From Punica granatum (taxonomy: Eukaryota > Streptophyta > Magnoliopsida > Myrtales > Lythraceae), in assembly GCF_007655135.1 (NCBI RefSeq), contig NC_045128.1:13098230-13162229 (forward strand): a stretch of DNA of 64,000 bases, in the 5' to 3' direction. Position 1 is the stretch's first letter. Each line of letters opens with the position of its first letter. Positions 18,190 through 30,300 of this stretch are shown piece by piece. The notes under the pieces are model-generated. The model saw only the letters and a list, made by a program, of their open reading frames with translations, made no database searches and was not told the origin of the DNA. The position numbers and the translations under genes are program-made.

Positions 18190-19420
18190 TTCAAAGGTAA
18201 ATAGGAAAAAGGAGGGAGGATCAATGAGCATTGAATGAAGAAATTATTTCATATTTGATATGTTCGTCAGAGTGAATAATTATGGGAAAAAACATGCTAG
18301 ATAGTTTTTATAGTGAAAAAGTATGAAATAATACCTTGAAAGGTCATGAGAAAAAAATGTATAAGTTGGTATTTGAAACTTGAAAAAAATAAAAAAGATT
18401 ATGGAAGAAAAGAAAGAATGTGGGAATTTTTTCCAACGATTAGTAAAGTTAAAGAATATGAATAATTAAAAGGAGAAGCAATTAAAAACCGAAAGAGAAA
18501 ATAAAAAAATACAAATGTAAATAGGAAATGGGAGCGAGGAACCGTGAGCACTGAATGGAGAAGTTATTTTATATTTGATGTGTTCGTCAAAGTGAATAAC
18601 TATTAGAAATAATATGCTATGTAGTTTTTATAGTGAAGAAGTATGAAATGGTGCATTGAAATTGAAAAGTAATGAGAAAGAGTACGTGTAAATAACTTTT
18701 TCATTTAAAACGAATGAAAGGATGCCATGCAATGAAAAAGATGTAATGTTTGGTGGCATTCGTATCTGTTGAATAAACCGTAAAATAATAATACTATTAA
18801 TTTACCAAAGGTGAAAAGGAAAAAAAATGGAAAAATAGTTTGGAAATTGTCGTACTTTAAAAGAGATGTAGAAAGTTTAATTTGATTGAGGCAATATACG
18901 ATAGAAAATGTGAGGCACCGAATGTTGAGAATGAATGATGAATAGAAAGTCGAAAGTGTATGAGAAAAGTTCATATTAACATAGCCTACCAATAGTGTGT
19001 GAGTAAAAATATGAAAAGAAAGGTAGAATTTTACGAAGGATGCGGCTAATTTTTTAATTAAAAATTGAGAAAACATAAAGTTTTGAAAACAACCACATGA
19101 TTCATAGCGGTGAGACAAAAATGTAAGAACCTGTTGGGATAATAGACGTTAAAAATGAACATACGGTGCAACGAAATTTTGAAACTATAAATCGATGAAA
19201 TAATAATAGAGCAAACATACATGTGATGAAATGCTAACTCGGTCGAGAGAGATGTGAGGCAATAAAATGTCGAAAACCAGTAATGAATAGAAAAGAGTCA
19301 ATATGTATATGTATATATGTGTATATATATATAATGAAAATATGCTACTAAAAATTGCGAGCCAAAAAGGTGCATAGAAAAGTTACGAAGGTATATGAAT
19401 ATTTTTGAAATGTTGAAATT
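18190..19420. repeat. Diverged tandem array, period about 320-350 bp
   Basis: Positions 18193-18356 and 18512-18680 align along their length: both have 'gtaaatagg', a GAG-rich phrase, 'atatttgat', 'tgttcgtca', 'agtgaataa' and 'tagtttttatagtgaa'. Further right, 'gtgaggca' plus 'tgaatagaaa' recurs at about 18910 and 19255. The pattern suggests three or four old units. No coding capacity is recognised; the 137-codon minus-strand frame inside is low complexity. Confidence 0.55.
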
Positions 19421-19614
19421 GAAGAAACATGTTATCCTTTTATATATCTATATATACTATTAATCTAGATTCCTCATTATTGCGTGATAAAACACTTCTA
19501 TTTGTTCAACAAGAGTCTCCACATAGATTTCTTTGAGCAATTCCTACGGCTAATCGTCCTCCGCATCTCTTGTATTTATGCATTATATGAATTATATGTA
19601 AGATGAATTTATGA

Positions 19615-20038
19615 TCTATACTATTATATAAAGGGAGGATTTGGGGTCTTTCTATAATTACAAACTGTATAAAAAGTTCAATATACCCTTCATTTTCAGT
19701 CTGAAAGAAGTTAATGGAAAAATTTTCTTATCCACTTAATTTTTTTCCCCGCTCTTATTCCCAGAAACTGCTCGCCCATTTCCCAATCCCATGTTCTGGC
19801 AGTTCTGCTCCTATATCTTCCTTTTCTATTTTCTCTCCAACTCTTTTCATGTATTGTTCTCACCCTCAAACTTCTATTTTCTTTCATAAATCACCTATTC
19901 GTAAATAATTGAAAAAAATATTATTAGAGTGTGAACAATACGCAGATGTAAACTCAGTGCAGATAAACAGAGTAAAAAAGAAATATTGCACATCAACATT
20001 ATGTAGAATTCCGTGCGTAGTGTGATTCAATAATCTAG
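19615..20038 (+). mobile_element. Short non-autonomous Helitron
   Basis: The left end is TCTATACTATTATATAAAG preceded by A. The right end carries CCGTGCG, then AATAATCTAG followed by T. This fits Helitron rules: 5' TC, 3' CTRR, insertion between A and T, no target duplication. At 424 bp it has no helicase and must be non-autonomous. The subterminal hairpin is weak, so it is an old copy. Confidence 0.6.
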
Positions 20039-20039
20039 T

Positions 20040-22899
20040 ATAATAATAATATCTATCCTACTAAAACATATAAAGATAAATATAAATATTATAATTGAAG
20101 CATCTTATTTTTAATATATTCGCATTTTAATAATTTTAATAAAAAATAAAAATTAGATGCGCAACTTATGGTATTAAAAGTAACGTTTGAAAACACAATT
20201 ATAGTAAATTTATTTTTAGTTATTTTACCAATGAATTTCTCAAATGAATATGTGGTATTTTTAATTGGAAATCAAGTATGTTTGCATAACTAAACCAATT
20301 ACCATATGAATTGTTTTATTTTAATTTTTATAAAAACATCACAATAAATATATAGACATGTAATAAAATTTTCTGAAATTAACTTTTTACACTCGGTGTT
20401 TTACATTACAATAATATTTATAGACATGTATTTTTTAGAAATTTAGAGATACTTAAGGGAAATAATAATGAACATTACACTCAGCTAGATGTCATGCTCG
20501 CGCTATGCACTGTATTATGTGTATTATTAACTAACATCATAAGTATCAGAAAAAATAATAATTTAATTAAAATGATAATAATTAAATAAAATATTTACGT
20601 AAGAAATGCTCTTTTTACATTGTTAGTATTATATAAAGAAATTATTTGACGTCCGCATATTAGAGGTGGTGGGTGGGTGGGATTTTCCCACCCGTACCCA
20701 CTTCTTTTTTTTTTGGAAAAAATTATAATATCTAATATGTATTTTATAAAATTTTCCATCTTGTATTTTTATGTGTTTTTACTTTTTTTAATAATGAAAA
20801 GTATCTTATTTTCCAAGTTCACATGACAATTATATTCTGACCACACGCTTTTGTCTTATTCTAATAATGAAGGATGTCCGAGTGTCGGCCGACTATTTAT
20901 ATTTTCTCTTTTTTTAATAACAAAAGGTATCCTAATTTTAACCGACTATTTTCCACTACTCTACAAGTTCATAGAACAATTATAATTCAAGTAGATACTT
21001 TTTTTTCCTTTAATCATGAAGGTGTTTGCGTTTTGACTGACTATTCTCTATGACTCTCATGAACACCTTAAAAGTTCACTGGACATAATATAATTTAACC
21101 CCATATAAGTACAAGGTGCTTGATAAGGAGTATTAATCTTGCATAATTTATTATGTGTCTAGTCATTTTTTTAATCATTATTTTTGCTACTTTTTTCATA
21201 TTCTTAATTGATTATTGAAGTATTTTCTCTCCTTTTCATAGGTATAGAGGAGAATACACACGTGCCATGTGTGGTAATATAAAAATTATTAAAGATGAAT
21301 ATATCATAATAGTAATTTATAACAAAATAATAGCGATTGATTGAACGTCATAAATAAAATTGTAATAATGTAAAATCAAGTTATACGTGTATAGAAAGAA
21401 AAATAGCTCAATAAGGGGTAACTTCAAGTATATTTTTCTTTTCTTACTGATATATGTGTTCTAAACTTATGTGGGTGTTAAGAGAGAGGGACTTTCTTAT
21501 TTGTTTGAAAATTAATTTATTAAATTGATTATACATGTGGTTTATTGAGAATTACTTTTTTTATAAATATAATGGAGTTTTTTGGGTAAGTTATATATAT
21601 AATAATAGATGTTAGAAAGGAATTTTGAGTACCAGATAATTGTCGGTGCACAGGTTGGTTATATAATAAGTTCTGATATATCATAATAGTTTGTTTCTTA
21701 TTAAGAATATAAGATAAATTCTTTTCATATATTTTAATAGCCTAACAAATATTGACTGAGAAAATGACCTAATAAAATAGAACATAACTTTATAACTATT
21801 AAAAATAAAATATGGACAAAGAATAAGCAGATATTAGTTTCTACATTGTATAACATATAGTAATCAATATGCCATATAAGAAATCTCAGATTTTTTTTAA
21901 CAATTAATACTATTACTATATGTTGAGATTATGTGTTATATTGAGTATTGTATAAATTACAATCACACAATTATTGACCGATAAGCTTTTACCCCATAGC
22001 AACCCATGGGTAATTGGTCCTGTGTACCCTATACCTAATACCACATGGGCGCTAATCTTCATATATTGAGCACGAAATAATTTCTAAAACATTTAGATTT
22101 TATTCTAAAAAGATATCGTATCATTCTCTAGTATTGATTGCACTTAAAGAAGTTATAGAGAAAAAAGAATAAAATTCATAAAAGTAAAGAGAATATTATA
22201 AAGAGAACATTAAAAAAAAATTGAAAGTTCTTCTACAAATATCCTATTATTATTTACTATGTCATTATCGTCATAACCTCAATCTAACAGCTGATATTAA
22301 TAGAAGTTTAAGGTAAGGGTATTTTAAGGATGTGAACGTGAGACCAAAGGATGAGCTTTTTAACGTTATAATTTATATAATATTATAGATATATATTACA
22401 GATAATGGGGTAGACTACATAGCTATTCAAGTTGCCTCTCGTATATAAATTTGCTATTGAAAAATTATTTTATGTTTTAAATTTTTTATAACGATAAAGA
22501 CAATAATTATCATAAAAAGAAAGATGCAGATTAGTTGGCGGGACGTACATCTTACTCATAAAGGGAAATTCTTACATGCCGTGACTGAATTTTTAGTCAC
22601 GCATAAGTACAAAAACTTCCATTGAATGGACGGGTCTTGGTTTTCTCCCAAACTTTTTCTAGTTCTCGATCAAAATGTTTGACTTTCATCTGCCTCTTCC
22701 TTTTTAATAGGAGTTGTCATTTTCAGAAAATTTTTATTAACCTAATCAGAATCTACTGACAAACTACTTACAGATGTTTTTGTGTTAGAATCTACAAACA
22801 AACTATTTACAAATGCTTCTCCGTAATCATACCAACTAGAGTCAACAATTTCATTATCAAAATTATTATATGGGCCAGTCTAATAATTATCCAAGGTTT
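20040..22899. other. AT-rich intergenic DNA with transposon traces
   Basis: No gene is supported. A degraded Helitron-type end on the minus strand appears near 20480 (AGCTAGATGTC with an adjacent CGCG palindrome). A 5'-end-like phrase on the minus strand (TCTATAATATTATATAAA) lies at about 22375-22392; the two could bracket one decayed element. At 21263-21280, CACACGTGCCATGTGTGG is a near palindrome. Confidence 0.35.
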
Positions 22900-23399
22900 T
22901 TCTAGTGCAGGCTACTATTGCGGTTAGGTTCAAATCGTGTTAGGCTTTTATCGGACTTTAATAGATCAAATGACTCACCTTTGTGAGGGTTAATTTTTCA
23001 GCAAAACAGCTGAGCAAGGAGTAGAGAGGGCTTTAGATCAGAACAATAGAAGCGGCAGAATACAGAGAAGAACAAAACAGTTTTTCCTGTGCGACCAGAG
23101 CTAGATCAACCCTCGATCAGAACGTCAAACGAACTCCGATCGGGACGAAACTTTGGCAGCGGCTTCACTACACGTGGGGCTGAACTCTAAACAATCAGAA
23201 TTTCTATTCGAGCTCTGTAAGTGTTATTTCAACTGACTTCCACCCCGTTGTCGGTGACGAATTTTGATATTTGGGTGATCTAAGAGAGTGTGTCTCTTGA
23301 GTTTGGTGATTCAAAGATTTGCCCTTGATGAAAAAACATTGTGTAATCTTCTTTGATAATGGAGAGTCGATCTCATGGTTTTTTCCCACATTGGGGTTT
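22900..23399 (-). mobile_element. Possible LTR-like fragment
   Basis: The minus strand starting at 23399 opens with GGAAAACCCCAATGTGGG, a phrase I associate with LTRs of plant Copia elements, and the region is richer in G and C than its surroundings. No internal coding region, primer site or second LTR is found, so the assignment is weak. It abuts a tRNA-like sequence with no spacer. Confidence 0.3.
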
Positions 23400-23472
23400 T
23401 CCTTAGTAGGGCTCGAACCTACAATATAACCGTTATGAGCGATACGTTTCAACCAATAAAACTATAAGCCCC
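23400..23472 (-). tRNA. tRNA-like sequence, anticodon CAU, organelle-type, probably pseudogene
   Basis: On the minus strand, GGGGCTTATAGTTTTATTGG begins a sequence of about 72 bases. It has a D-arm (AGTTTTATTGGTTGAAAC), an anticodon loop CTCATAA (anticodon CAU) on a four-of-five paired stem, and a perfect T-arm (GTAGG/CCTAC around TTCGAGC). The 3' acceptor strand reads TAAGG and cannot pair with GGGCTTA, so the acceptor stem is broken. The composition resembles plant mitochondrial tRNAs, so a transferred or retro-copied tRNA is likely. Function is doubtful. Confidence 0.55.
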
Positions 23473-24877
23473 TACATATCTCTACATGCAATTGGCTCAC
23501 TTCGGGAAGAGCGGACGGAAGGAGGAGGCCTTTGTTCTATCTGCTTCTTCCTCTTTCCCGGGAATGAACAATTGGAAAAAAAAATGATTTTATTTATATT
23601 TTTTTCTTATCTATTATTAATCATAATAATATAATTAAACAAGCGGTACGTAAAAATTCTCGGTGTTTTTCTTTTTATTTATTGCTTGTTGGTTAATTTG
23701 ATTGGTTCTTATCTTGATTACATTAGTAGGGGAAGAAAGATTAATCGCTGCGTTATTATTTGGCCAAGCATTCCCTTCCCAACAGCTGCTATCATGCGAT
23801 CTTTATGGCTACAATCAATGTCATTTTCATAAAAGTAATATATAAAACCCTAGACACTTCATGATTCTCTAAACACGACGCTGCTGCTCTCATGTATGCA
23901 GCATGCCCATTATACATGTTAGATGTACCTTCATAATTCGTTTGCATAATGAAGTCACTGTCATCATAAAAACTACACACAGCACCAAACTTATAATATG
24001 TACAATCTAATGGATGGCTTGACTCAGTGATATGAAGGTATGTATGGTTTCATGGAACACTCAAAGAAACTTCATGAAATTATTCTCTTTTTGTTTTTTC
24101 CAAACCTTGATTTGTTCTTCACAAATCTTTATCCACGTTGCAATTTTTGTCAAGAGGAACCAACGGGGTCCTTGCTTGAGTATTCCTGTTATGAGACAAT
24201 CGTAAAAACAAATCCCTAGATTTTCAAGAAAAAGAGAAATTACACTAAACAAGATCCTAAGATATCCTATAATATCTCTAATTGCACTAATAGCTTATAC
24301 TAAGTCTAATTCAGGGTTCATGAATTGATATGTTAACCCATATGTTTGTACAGATGACTATAAGACTTTTTCAAAAAGTTTTGGGGTCATTTTTTGAAAC
24401 TTCATGGGCTGGCGGAACTGCCACGCTGGCATAACGTTCTACTTTTCATGATAATATAATCTGGGTCAGCGCTCTACACTAATGCATATAAAAAAACTAC
24501 TCGCATCTAAAAATTTACGTTGTGAGAGCCCTACCCTTTAGTATACCGACCCATTTCGAATTGGATTAGACGGGATAGGCTTCTGAATACTTCTGTATAC
24601 ATCGGAAAAAAAAAACTCCTCGGGATTAGTGCTTGCACGTTAAGTTGAGCATAAAGAGATTCCATCTACATTCGGGACAATATACGGTGGAATCTCCCCA
24701 GGAACATGTGCAGAGGAGAAGATTGTTGATAAAAGCCAAGAGACTGTAAACAATGTAGATTTTGAAGCAACCGTAAAACAGAAAGGATAACGTGATCTGA
24801 AAAAACATCTTCCGAATGTCTTATATCCGATACTCAGTCAATGTTTAAGATGTGTTTCTCAGAGTTTATAAGAGGTA
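23473..24877. other. Intergenic DNA, left of the ET duplication
   Basis: No gene is recognised. A GC-richer patch lies at 23510-23570. Short minus-strand frames at 23792-24252 have no recognisable content. The left border of the duplicated unit is at 24878; the last 50-100 bases may include 3' untranslated sequence of the left ET gene. Confidence 0.4.
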
Positions 24878-24952
24878 CAATCAGCTTCCTCTTCCAAACA
24901 ATCGAAATAAATTATTCCCCGAAGCATGTATGGATTTATCGATGATTCAGCT

Positions 24953-25140
24953 TTATCTGGTAACATAATTTCTGGCCCGACTGACCCTCATTCCCTTATG
25001 ATACTCACACCTTACTCTTCCCCGAGCTGGTTGCCTTGTACAGAAAGTGCCATCATCATAATTTACCCCGCATACAGTCATAGTGTTGCTTCTTACATTG
25101 CATGTCTGCGACTTGAAAATTCTCAGAAATGTTATGACCC
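24953..25140 (-). pseudogene. Out-of-frame third zinc repeat of the left ET gene
   Basis: In the frame not reached by the left ET protein, the sequence still encodes CGVNYDDGTFCTRQPARGR and the following RCEYHKG, ending with RNYVTR and stop, matching the C-terminus of the right copy. It also lacks 26 bp present in the right copy at 33307-33333. The two indels together do not restore the frame. Confidence 0.8.
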
Positions 25141-26345
25141 TTATTCTGCACATAATATTTTTCTTGATTCCTGCTTGACACGGAAATTGAGCGTCACAAT
25201 TCTCCTCCCTTTGTGCTCACTGCATCTTTTCCTCCCTTGTACCGGTGGCCTTTTACAAGAAGACCCATCTCCCATGATAAATCCACAAATAACAGGAGCT
25301 AAGCTCTCACCGGCAGAGAGATTGACCGAACCGAACTTAACCTTCTCCACGTGAAATGTTAAATTTTTCAGACCAGGATCCGTTATACCATGTTGATCAG
25401 GAACTTCGGACCATGGCCGCGCATTTACCTTCATCCCTTTGTGCTCAGCACACCTCTTTCTCCCTTTAACCGGCGGCCTTTTGCATATGTTCCCATTGCC
25501 CAAATATACCCTGCAGAACCGAGTTTCGTCCTCATTAAAGCAGGATCTATCTAGAACTACTCTCGGGTTTGATCTGTTAAACTTGAAAATCCCATTAAAG
25601 AAGTTGTTTTCCTCTTCAGCATGAGCCGCGGTTTTGGTGTCAAAAGGTAATCTGCCATGGATCCTAATGCCCACTTTCTTCTGAAGGAAAGGAAAAAGCT
25701 TCTTTAAGGTACTGGAGACACGGTATGCTGCAGAAGAAGCCTCTTCAATTTTCCGAAGAATATCATGGGGTCGGCGTGCACCATTACTGCCTTTATTCCA
25801 GGCATAGTCAAATGTATTTAGTAGCAGAGCTTCCATTCTTAGAGCTTCCCCTTTGTTATTCATCTGTTCAGCATCCAGAACCAGAAAGAAAAGTAATAAG
25901 TCATTCTGCTGAATAGGAAGAGTATGACATTATCTTGTGAGAAAGTAGCTCACCGGAGCCCATCTAAACACAATAGAGTAGTCTCTCGACAATATTTCTC
26001 TGAACAATCCCAGTTGCTTGTTAGAACAGGTGCCCTGAGAATCATCATTCACACGAGCAGTTGAGAAGCAGTTGCCCAAATGGGCACCTGACCTGCCGTA
26101 TTGCTGGAGCCTAGTCCTAACGCAGTCAGCTTGACCGATGTAAACCACAATTATGTAGCTCGGGTCGAGCTTTCTGGTCTCTCGCGCTGATTTGGTGTGA
26201 GTCACAGCTGTGCCAAGCTCGTAAAGGCCCGGACTTGAACTTGGAGGAAGATTGTGAACTCTATATCTCGCTGATCCTTCTTTTCCCAGTGAATAGTCTT
26301 CCCAATCCGAAGGTCCGATAAGAACCTAAAAGAAAGATGCACACA

Positions 26346-26381
<36 letters not shown>

Positions 26382-27151
26382 CTTCGAGGTCAATTCATAT
26401 ATCTAACTTTTCACATATGTTTCCGGCACAAGAACGGGAGCAGCAATCACTTAAATACTTCTCCAAGAGGCTAGAGCTCTCCCGTGAGTGCAACAAATTG
26501 GAGCAGAAAAATAGCAATTCAGGTCAAAATCAATGTCCAAATTGTCTGAGCAGAACTTGCCTATGGGAAGTCGAAAGCATTATGCAGAGAAATAAATCAA
26601 TACGATCCTCACACAACACACGTTTAACATGGCTCTCACAAGACAAAATACCAGATGTCGGCACTCGAAGCTCGATTTCTTTATAATAGAAAATTTCAAA
26701 TTTCAAAGTTCATATTCGAAGTACCGGCAAGTTCCTCATAGCTGCTAGATCAGCAAATTGGCATCTCATAGTCATAGAGTGGAGCAACTGCTTAACAGAG
26801 CAGAAAGGGGCAAAAATGATCTAATCCTCAGAAACCTCCCTGTAGCTAAGATCAGCTCATATCGGCCTAAACCGAGGTCTTACCGAGAGGAATCAGCTAA
26901 ACTGATCTATAAACAATACGAAAATCAGCTCAACTTTTGACATCTTCAAGCTCGACTTTTAGAAATGTCACCTCAGCTCAGACCAGCAGCTCGTATCGAG
27001 CTCAGATCGTCAAAGTCCAGATTGCTCAGGGAGAAAGGAACTGATACTATTACAGATCGACGATGATCGGAACGAGTCGAAACCAATCTCTGATATAAAC
27101 TACAAGTCCAGGAGGTTACCGAAGCTCAAGAATGAGCGGACGAGCTGATAA

Positions 27152-27207
<56 letters not shown>

Positions 27208-27325
27208 GGGGCGAACAGACCTTCCAATCGGAGAAGGCAGAGTCGTGCTTGGTGCGGCCGCAGTTCTCCCGCTTCGGCCTGGCGCCGGTGACCGCAACGG
27301 TCGAATTGTCTCTTCGGGCTGCCAT
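25141..27325 (-). CDS. ET2: EFFECTOR OF TRANSCRIPTION-like protein, left copy, C-terminally truncated
   Basis: ET proteins are plant nuclear regulators (barley HRT, Arabidopsis ET1/ET2) with a GIY-YIG-like domain and zinc-binding Cys/His repeats. Exons on the minus strand: 27325-27221 (35 codons, MAARRDNST), 26325-25954 (124 codons), 25863-25141. The predicted product is 399 residues. Exon 2 carries the GIY-YIG-like segment (VVYIGQADCVRTRLQQYGRSG, about residues 95-115). Exon 3 holds two C-x9-C-x10-C-x2-H repeats. Compared with the right copy there is one extra A at about 25184-25186. It shifts the frame after GRRIVTLN and ends the protein 16 residues later at 25141. The third repeat survives out of frame at 24953-25140. 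The intron 1 donor is GTCTGT instead of GTACGT. The copy may still be made as a two-repeat protein, or may be on its way to a pseudogene. Confidence 0.85.
26348..26378. repeat. TA microsatellite in ET intron 1
   Basis: About fifteen TA units lie in intron 1 of the left copy. The right copy has a short CA/TA run at the same place (34558-34577), so the locus has changed since the duplication. Confidence 0.8.
27157..27203. repeat. AG microsatellite in ET intron 1
   Basis: A run of more than twenty AG units lies just inside intron 1 of the left ET gene. The right copy has about ten units at 35354-35372. Long serine/leucine or arginine/glutamate frames read through this run are artefacts of the repeat. 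Confidence 0.9.
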
Positions 27326-30300
27326 TTTCGATTTTGCAATGAACCCAACCGCGCCTTTGCCTGTGTATTAACTGACTAGGGAAGGCATAGCTAATTAATT
27401 TTATACATTTCATACTAAAGTTTATGAGATATATATGAAATAAAATTTCGAAATTTTTCTTTTCAATAATTTACTTGACATAAGTAAATAAAGTGCAGAA
27501 TGCATTAAATTAACTTAAATGTTACAAAGACGGAATATTATATTAAATATATTACTTCTAATTATAATAGATATTTATATGGAGTATCATTTAATTCAAT
27601 ATAGGATTACATATTTTTTTATTAATATCAATTACATGAATGAAATTATCAGTTTATAGTTTTTTAAGTATCTGAGTATATATGGTATTATACTTTACAT
27701 TTTTACGATGACTTGTTTAAATCACATGTTATACGTTGTTAATTATTTTACTAATATTTGATTCTTCTAAGTAAATATTATGTCAAATTAAGCATGAAAT
27801 TGAACTTGCAAAAATAAAATCTGAACAATTTCAAGTTGTTTTTCAATTCCAGAGACTTCAGTATATTGATCAAACCTAATTGGATCAGCTTGCATTCTAC
27901 ATGTGACTTCTCAATGTATGGATTGAATATGAAATATTGAAAATAAACCACCTATGCAGATGAAATTATACCATAGAAACATTACATAAAGGCATATTTT
28001 GAAAATTAAAATTACATAGTTTATCTTTTCTAGCTTTTTGTAATCAAAATTCATCTAAGCACATATGTGTTGTTTTTGAAAAAACATAAGAATAATGTAA
28101 ATATTTTTATTTTAGCTAAGAAAAGGATAAGAGATAAGTTAACGCATAACTTTCTAAAAACCGGTTTAGAAAATATTAGGGGATCAGATTGATATTATAA
28201 ATTAGTATAATAAAATCCTAGTTTACAGGAATTTGAATCATAAATGATATTGAGTATTAGAATAACATGTCTATGAGTTAAATGTTAATGGTGAAAACCA
28301 ATGGGATTGGTTTAGGTGGTTCAATGTATATTCTCATTAAGTAAGATTTCGATTTTGAGTCCTATAATGGAGAAAATCCACAATTAAGAGAGTTTTACAT
28401 CTTAATAAACTGATTGAACTCGAATCTAGATTAATCAGAACCATTAGACTTTTAAATATCAAGTGGTACACACAAAAAAAAATTTCGTGGGTATGGCAAT
28501 ACTTATGAAACTAACAAAAATTAATTTATAAAAATAAATATACTATCAGCTTGATTTAATCAGTGAAAATATATTAAAAAAGACTAGGTTATAATAAACT
28601 CTCACTTCTTTCCGATTACAAAAAAGACTCATGGAAGAATCGTATCTGGAATTTCTTAATTACATGCTAAGAGCCTGCGCCACTGCACTATATCTCTTTC
28701 TCTGTAAGTCCATAATTTAATTACAAATCCTATTTTGACAATTAGAAAAGGAACTTCTCATTTCTTAATTTAATCAAATAATGCAGTTTACCTTAAAAAA
28801 CCACGATCATAATTTATACAAATAATGCAAATGACAAACTTATACATTCAATCAATATTATGAAATGGGAACATTTTATGAATTACTAAAAGAAACTTGC
28901 ATAATCTCCGTCTTTCATGTTTTACTAATGCAATATTTCTTTTATGTTAGAATATTTGTGCATTAATAAGTTGAAACATATCACTTATATATGCAGCTTT
29001 AATTAGATCTAAAATTATAATGGACGTGCAATATGTTTTATTCATATAAAAAATAAATTTTAAAGAGAAGATGGTAATTATCTACTTCTCTTGGGATTGA
29101 TTTGATAATTCTTTTATCACTCTTATTCTTTTTACATTCTTTTTTTTGTCTCCATTTTATATAATTGTGGCTATATTATTAAACTATTTACATTCTCAAG
29201 CGACGTACAACATATGTGGATTAAAAATAGCAGTATAGGGGTAGATTCTGATTTCTTGATGAATCAAATGGATTGGAGAATTCGCCATCCCATTTTCAAT
29301 TCTATCCCTTTTCTTCTCTTATATCAAGTGTGTTAGGCCCAATGAGCCATAACTAATCCATTAGGGTGATGGAGCATTAAAGGTTATTCTTCCTTCCAAC
29401 AAATGTGCTCCCTAAGATTCGAACTTGTATTTTTATCTTTACAGGGATTGGAGCTACTTATCACACAACCAACACTTTATTGGTATACCTAAAACATTTT
29501 TTAAGGGAAATATGCGTCGAACTACTTGAACCAATCCATATATTTATTATCGTGCTCTTTATCCCTTTTCTCTTCACACATTCCTGCTCCAACTGATTTA
29601 CCATTTATGTCATGCACAGTTCACGTGGTGGACTTGATCATTTCATTTAAACGTAGTGTCCAACCCAAGTGATGATCCAAGGGTAGACGAGCCCTCATGA
29701 AATTTTCATGATATGAATGGTAGAATTTTCTGCTTAATAGAATAAATATGTTTTTTTTTGGGTGAATATAATTATAATGTTACCCTTTATGTGAGAGTTC
29801 AATTTGGTGATAATTTACTATATATGTTTTCCCAGAAAACCCTAGTTCAATTCACTAATTCGAAATTGTAAAATATAATCATATATTTTCATAAGTCCGT
29901 TTTCTATTATATGTGCCCGTAAGCAACCCCCTTTCAGATGTCAATACAACCGTTCACCAGTCTTCCCTGCCAGAGAGGACCGGTTAGGCTAGTTCTATCC
30001 CGGCCTGCGTTAAACTGGAACCCTACTGGATCAAACCTGCGGAGAGATATTGGCATTACAGGATCGTGGTCTCGATTTGAACCAGGCCAAGATGAAGCAT
30101 TTTCATGTTTCTAGCTGATAGACAATAAATTACAGGAAATTAAAAAAAAAAATCTGACCTAAAGGCCGGGCATCGCAAATTCATCGAAAGGACGGTCAAT
30201 CTATTATTTCAAGCACGATGGGACTTCTTTGACCATCGCAAATCCTACCGATCGCATGACAAAATTGTACCTATCCATTCCTTTTGAAACACTTATCAGT

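Noticed and set aside
18705..19118. Minus-strand 137-codon frame
   Set aside because: It is low-complexity Phe/Ser/Leu sequence from AT-rich DNA inside a tandem array; no family resemblance.
24926..25354. Plus-strand 142-codon frame
   Set aside because: It is antisense to the ET zinc-repeat exon; the minus-strand product and its duplicate explain the openness.
25725..26940. Plus-strand frames opposite the left ET gene, repeated at 34616-35139
   Set aside because: They overlap ET exons or intron 1 and are conserved between the copies only because the whole unit is duplicated.
27100..27413. Overlapping minus- and plus-strand frames rich in Ser/Leu or Arg/Glu
   Set aside because: They are read-throughs of the AG microsatellite at 27157-27203; only the 35-codon ET exon 1 inside is supported.
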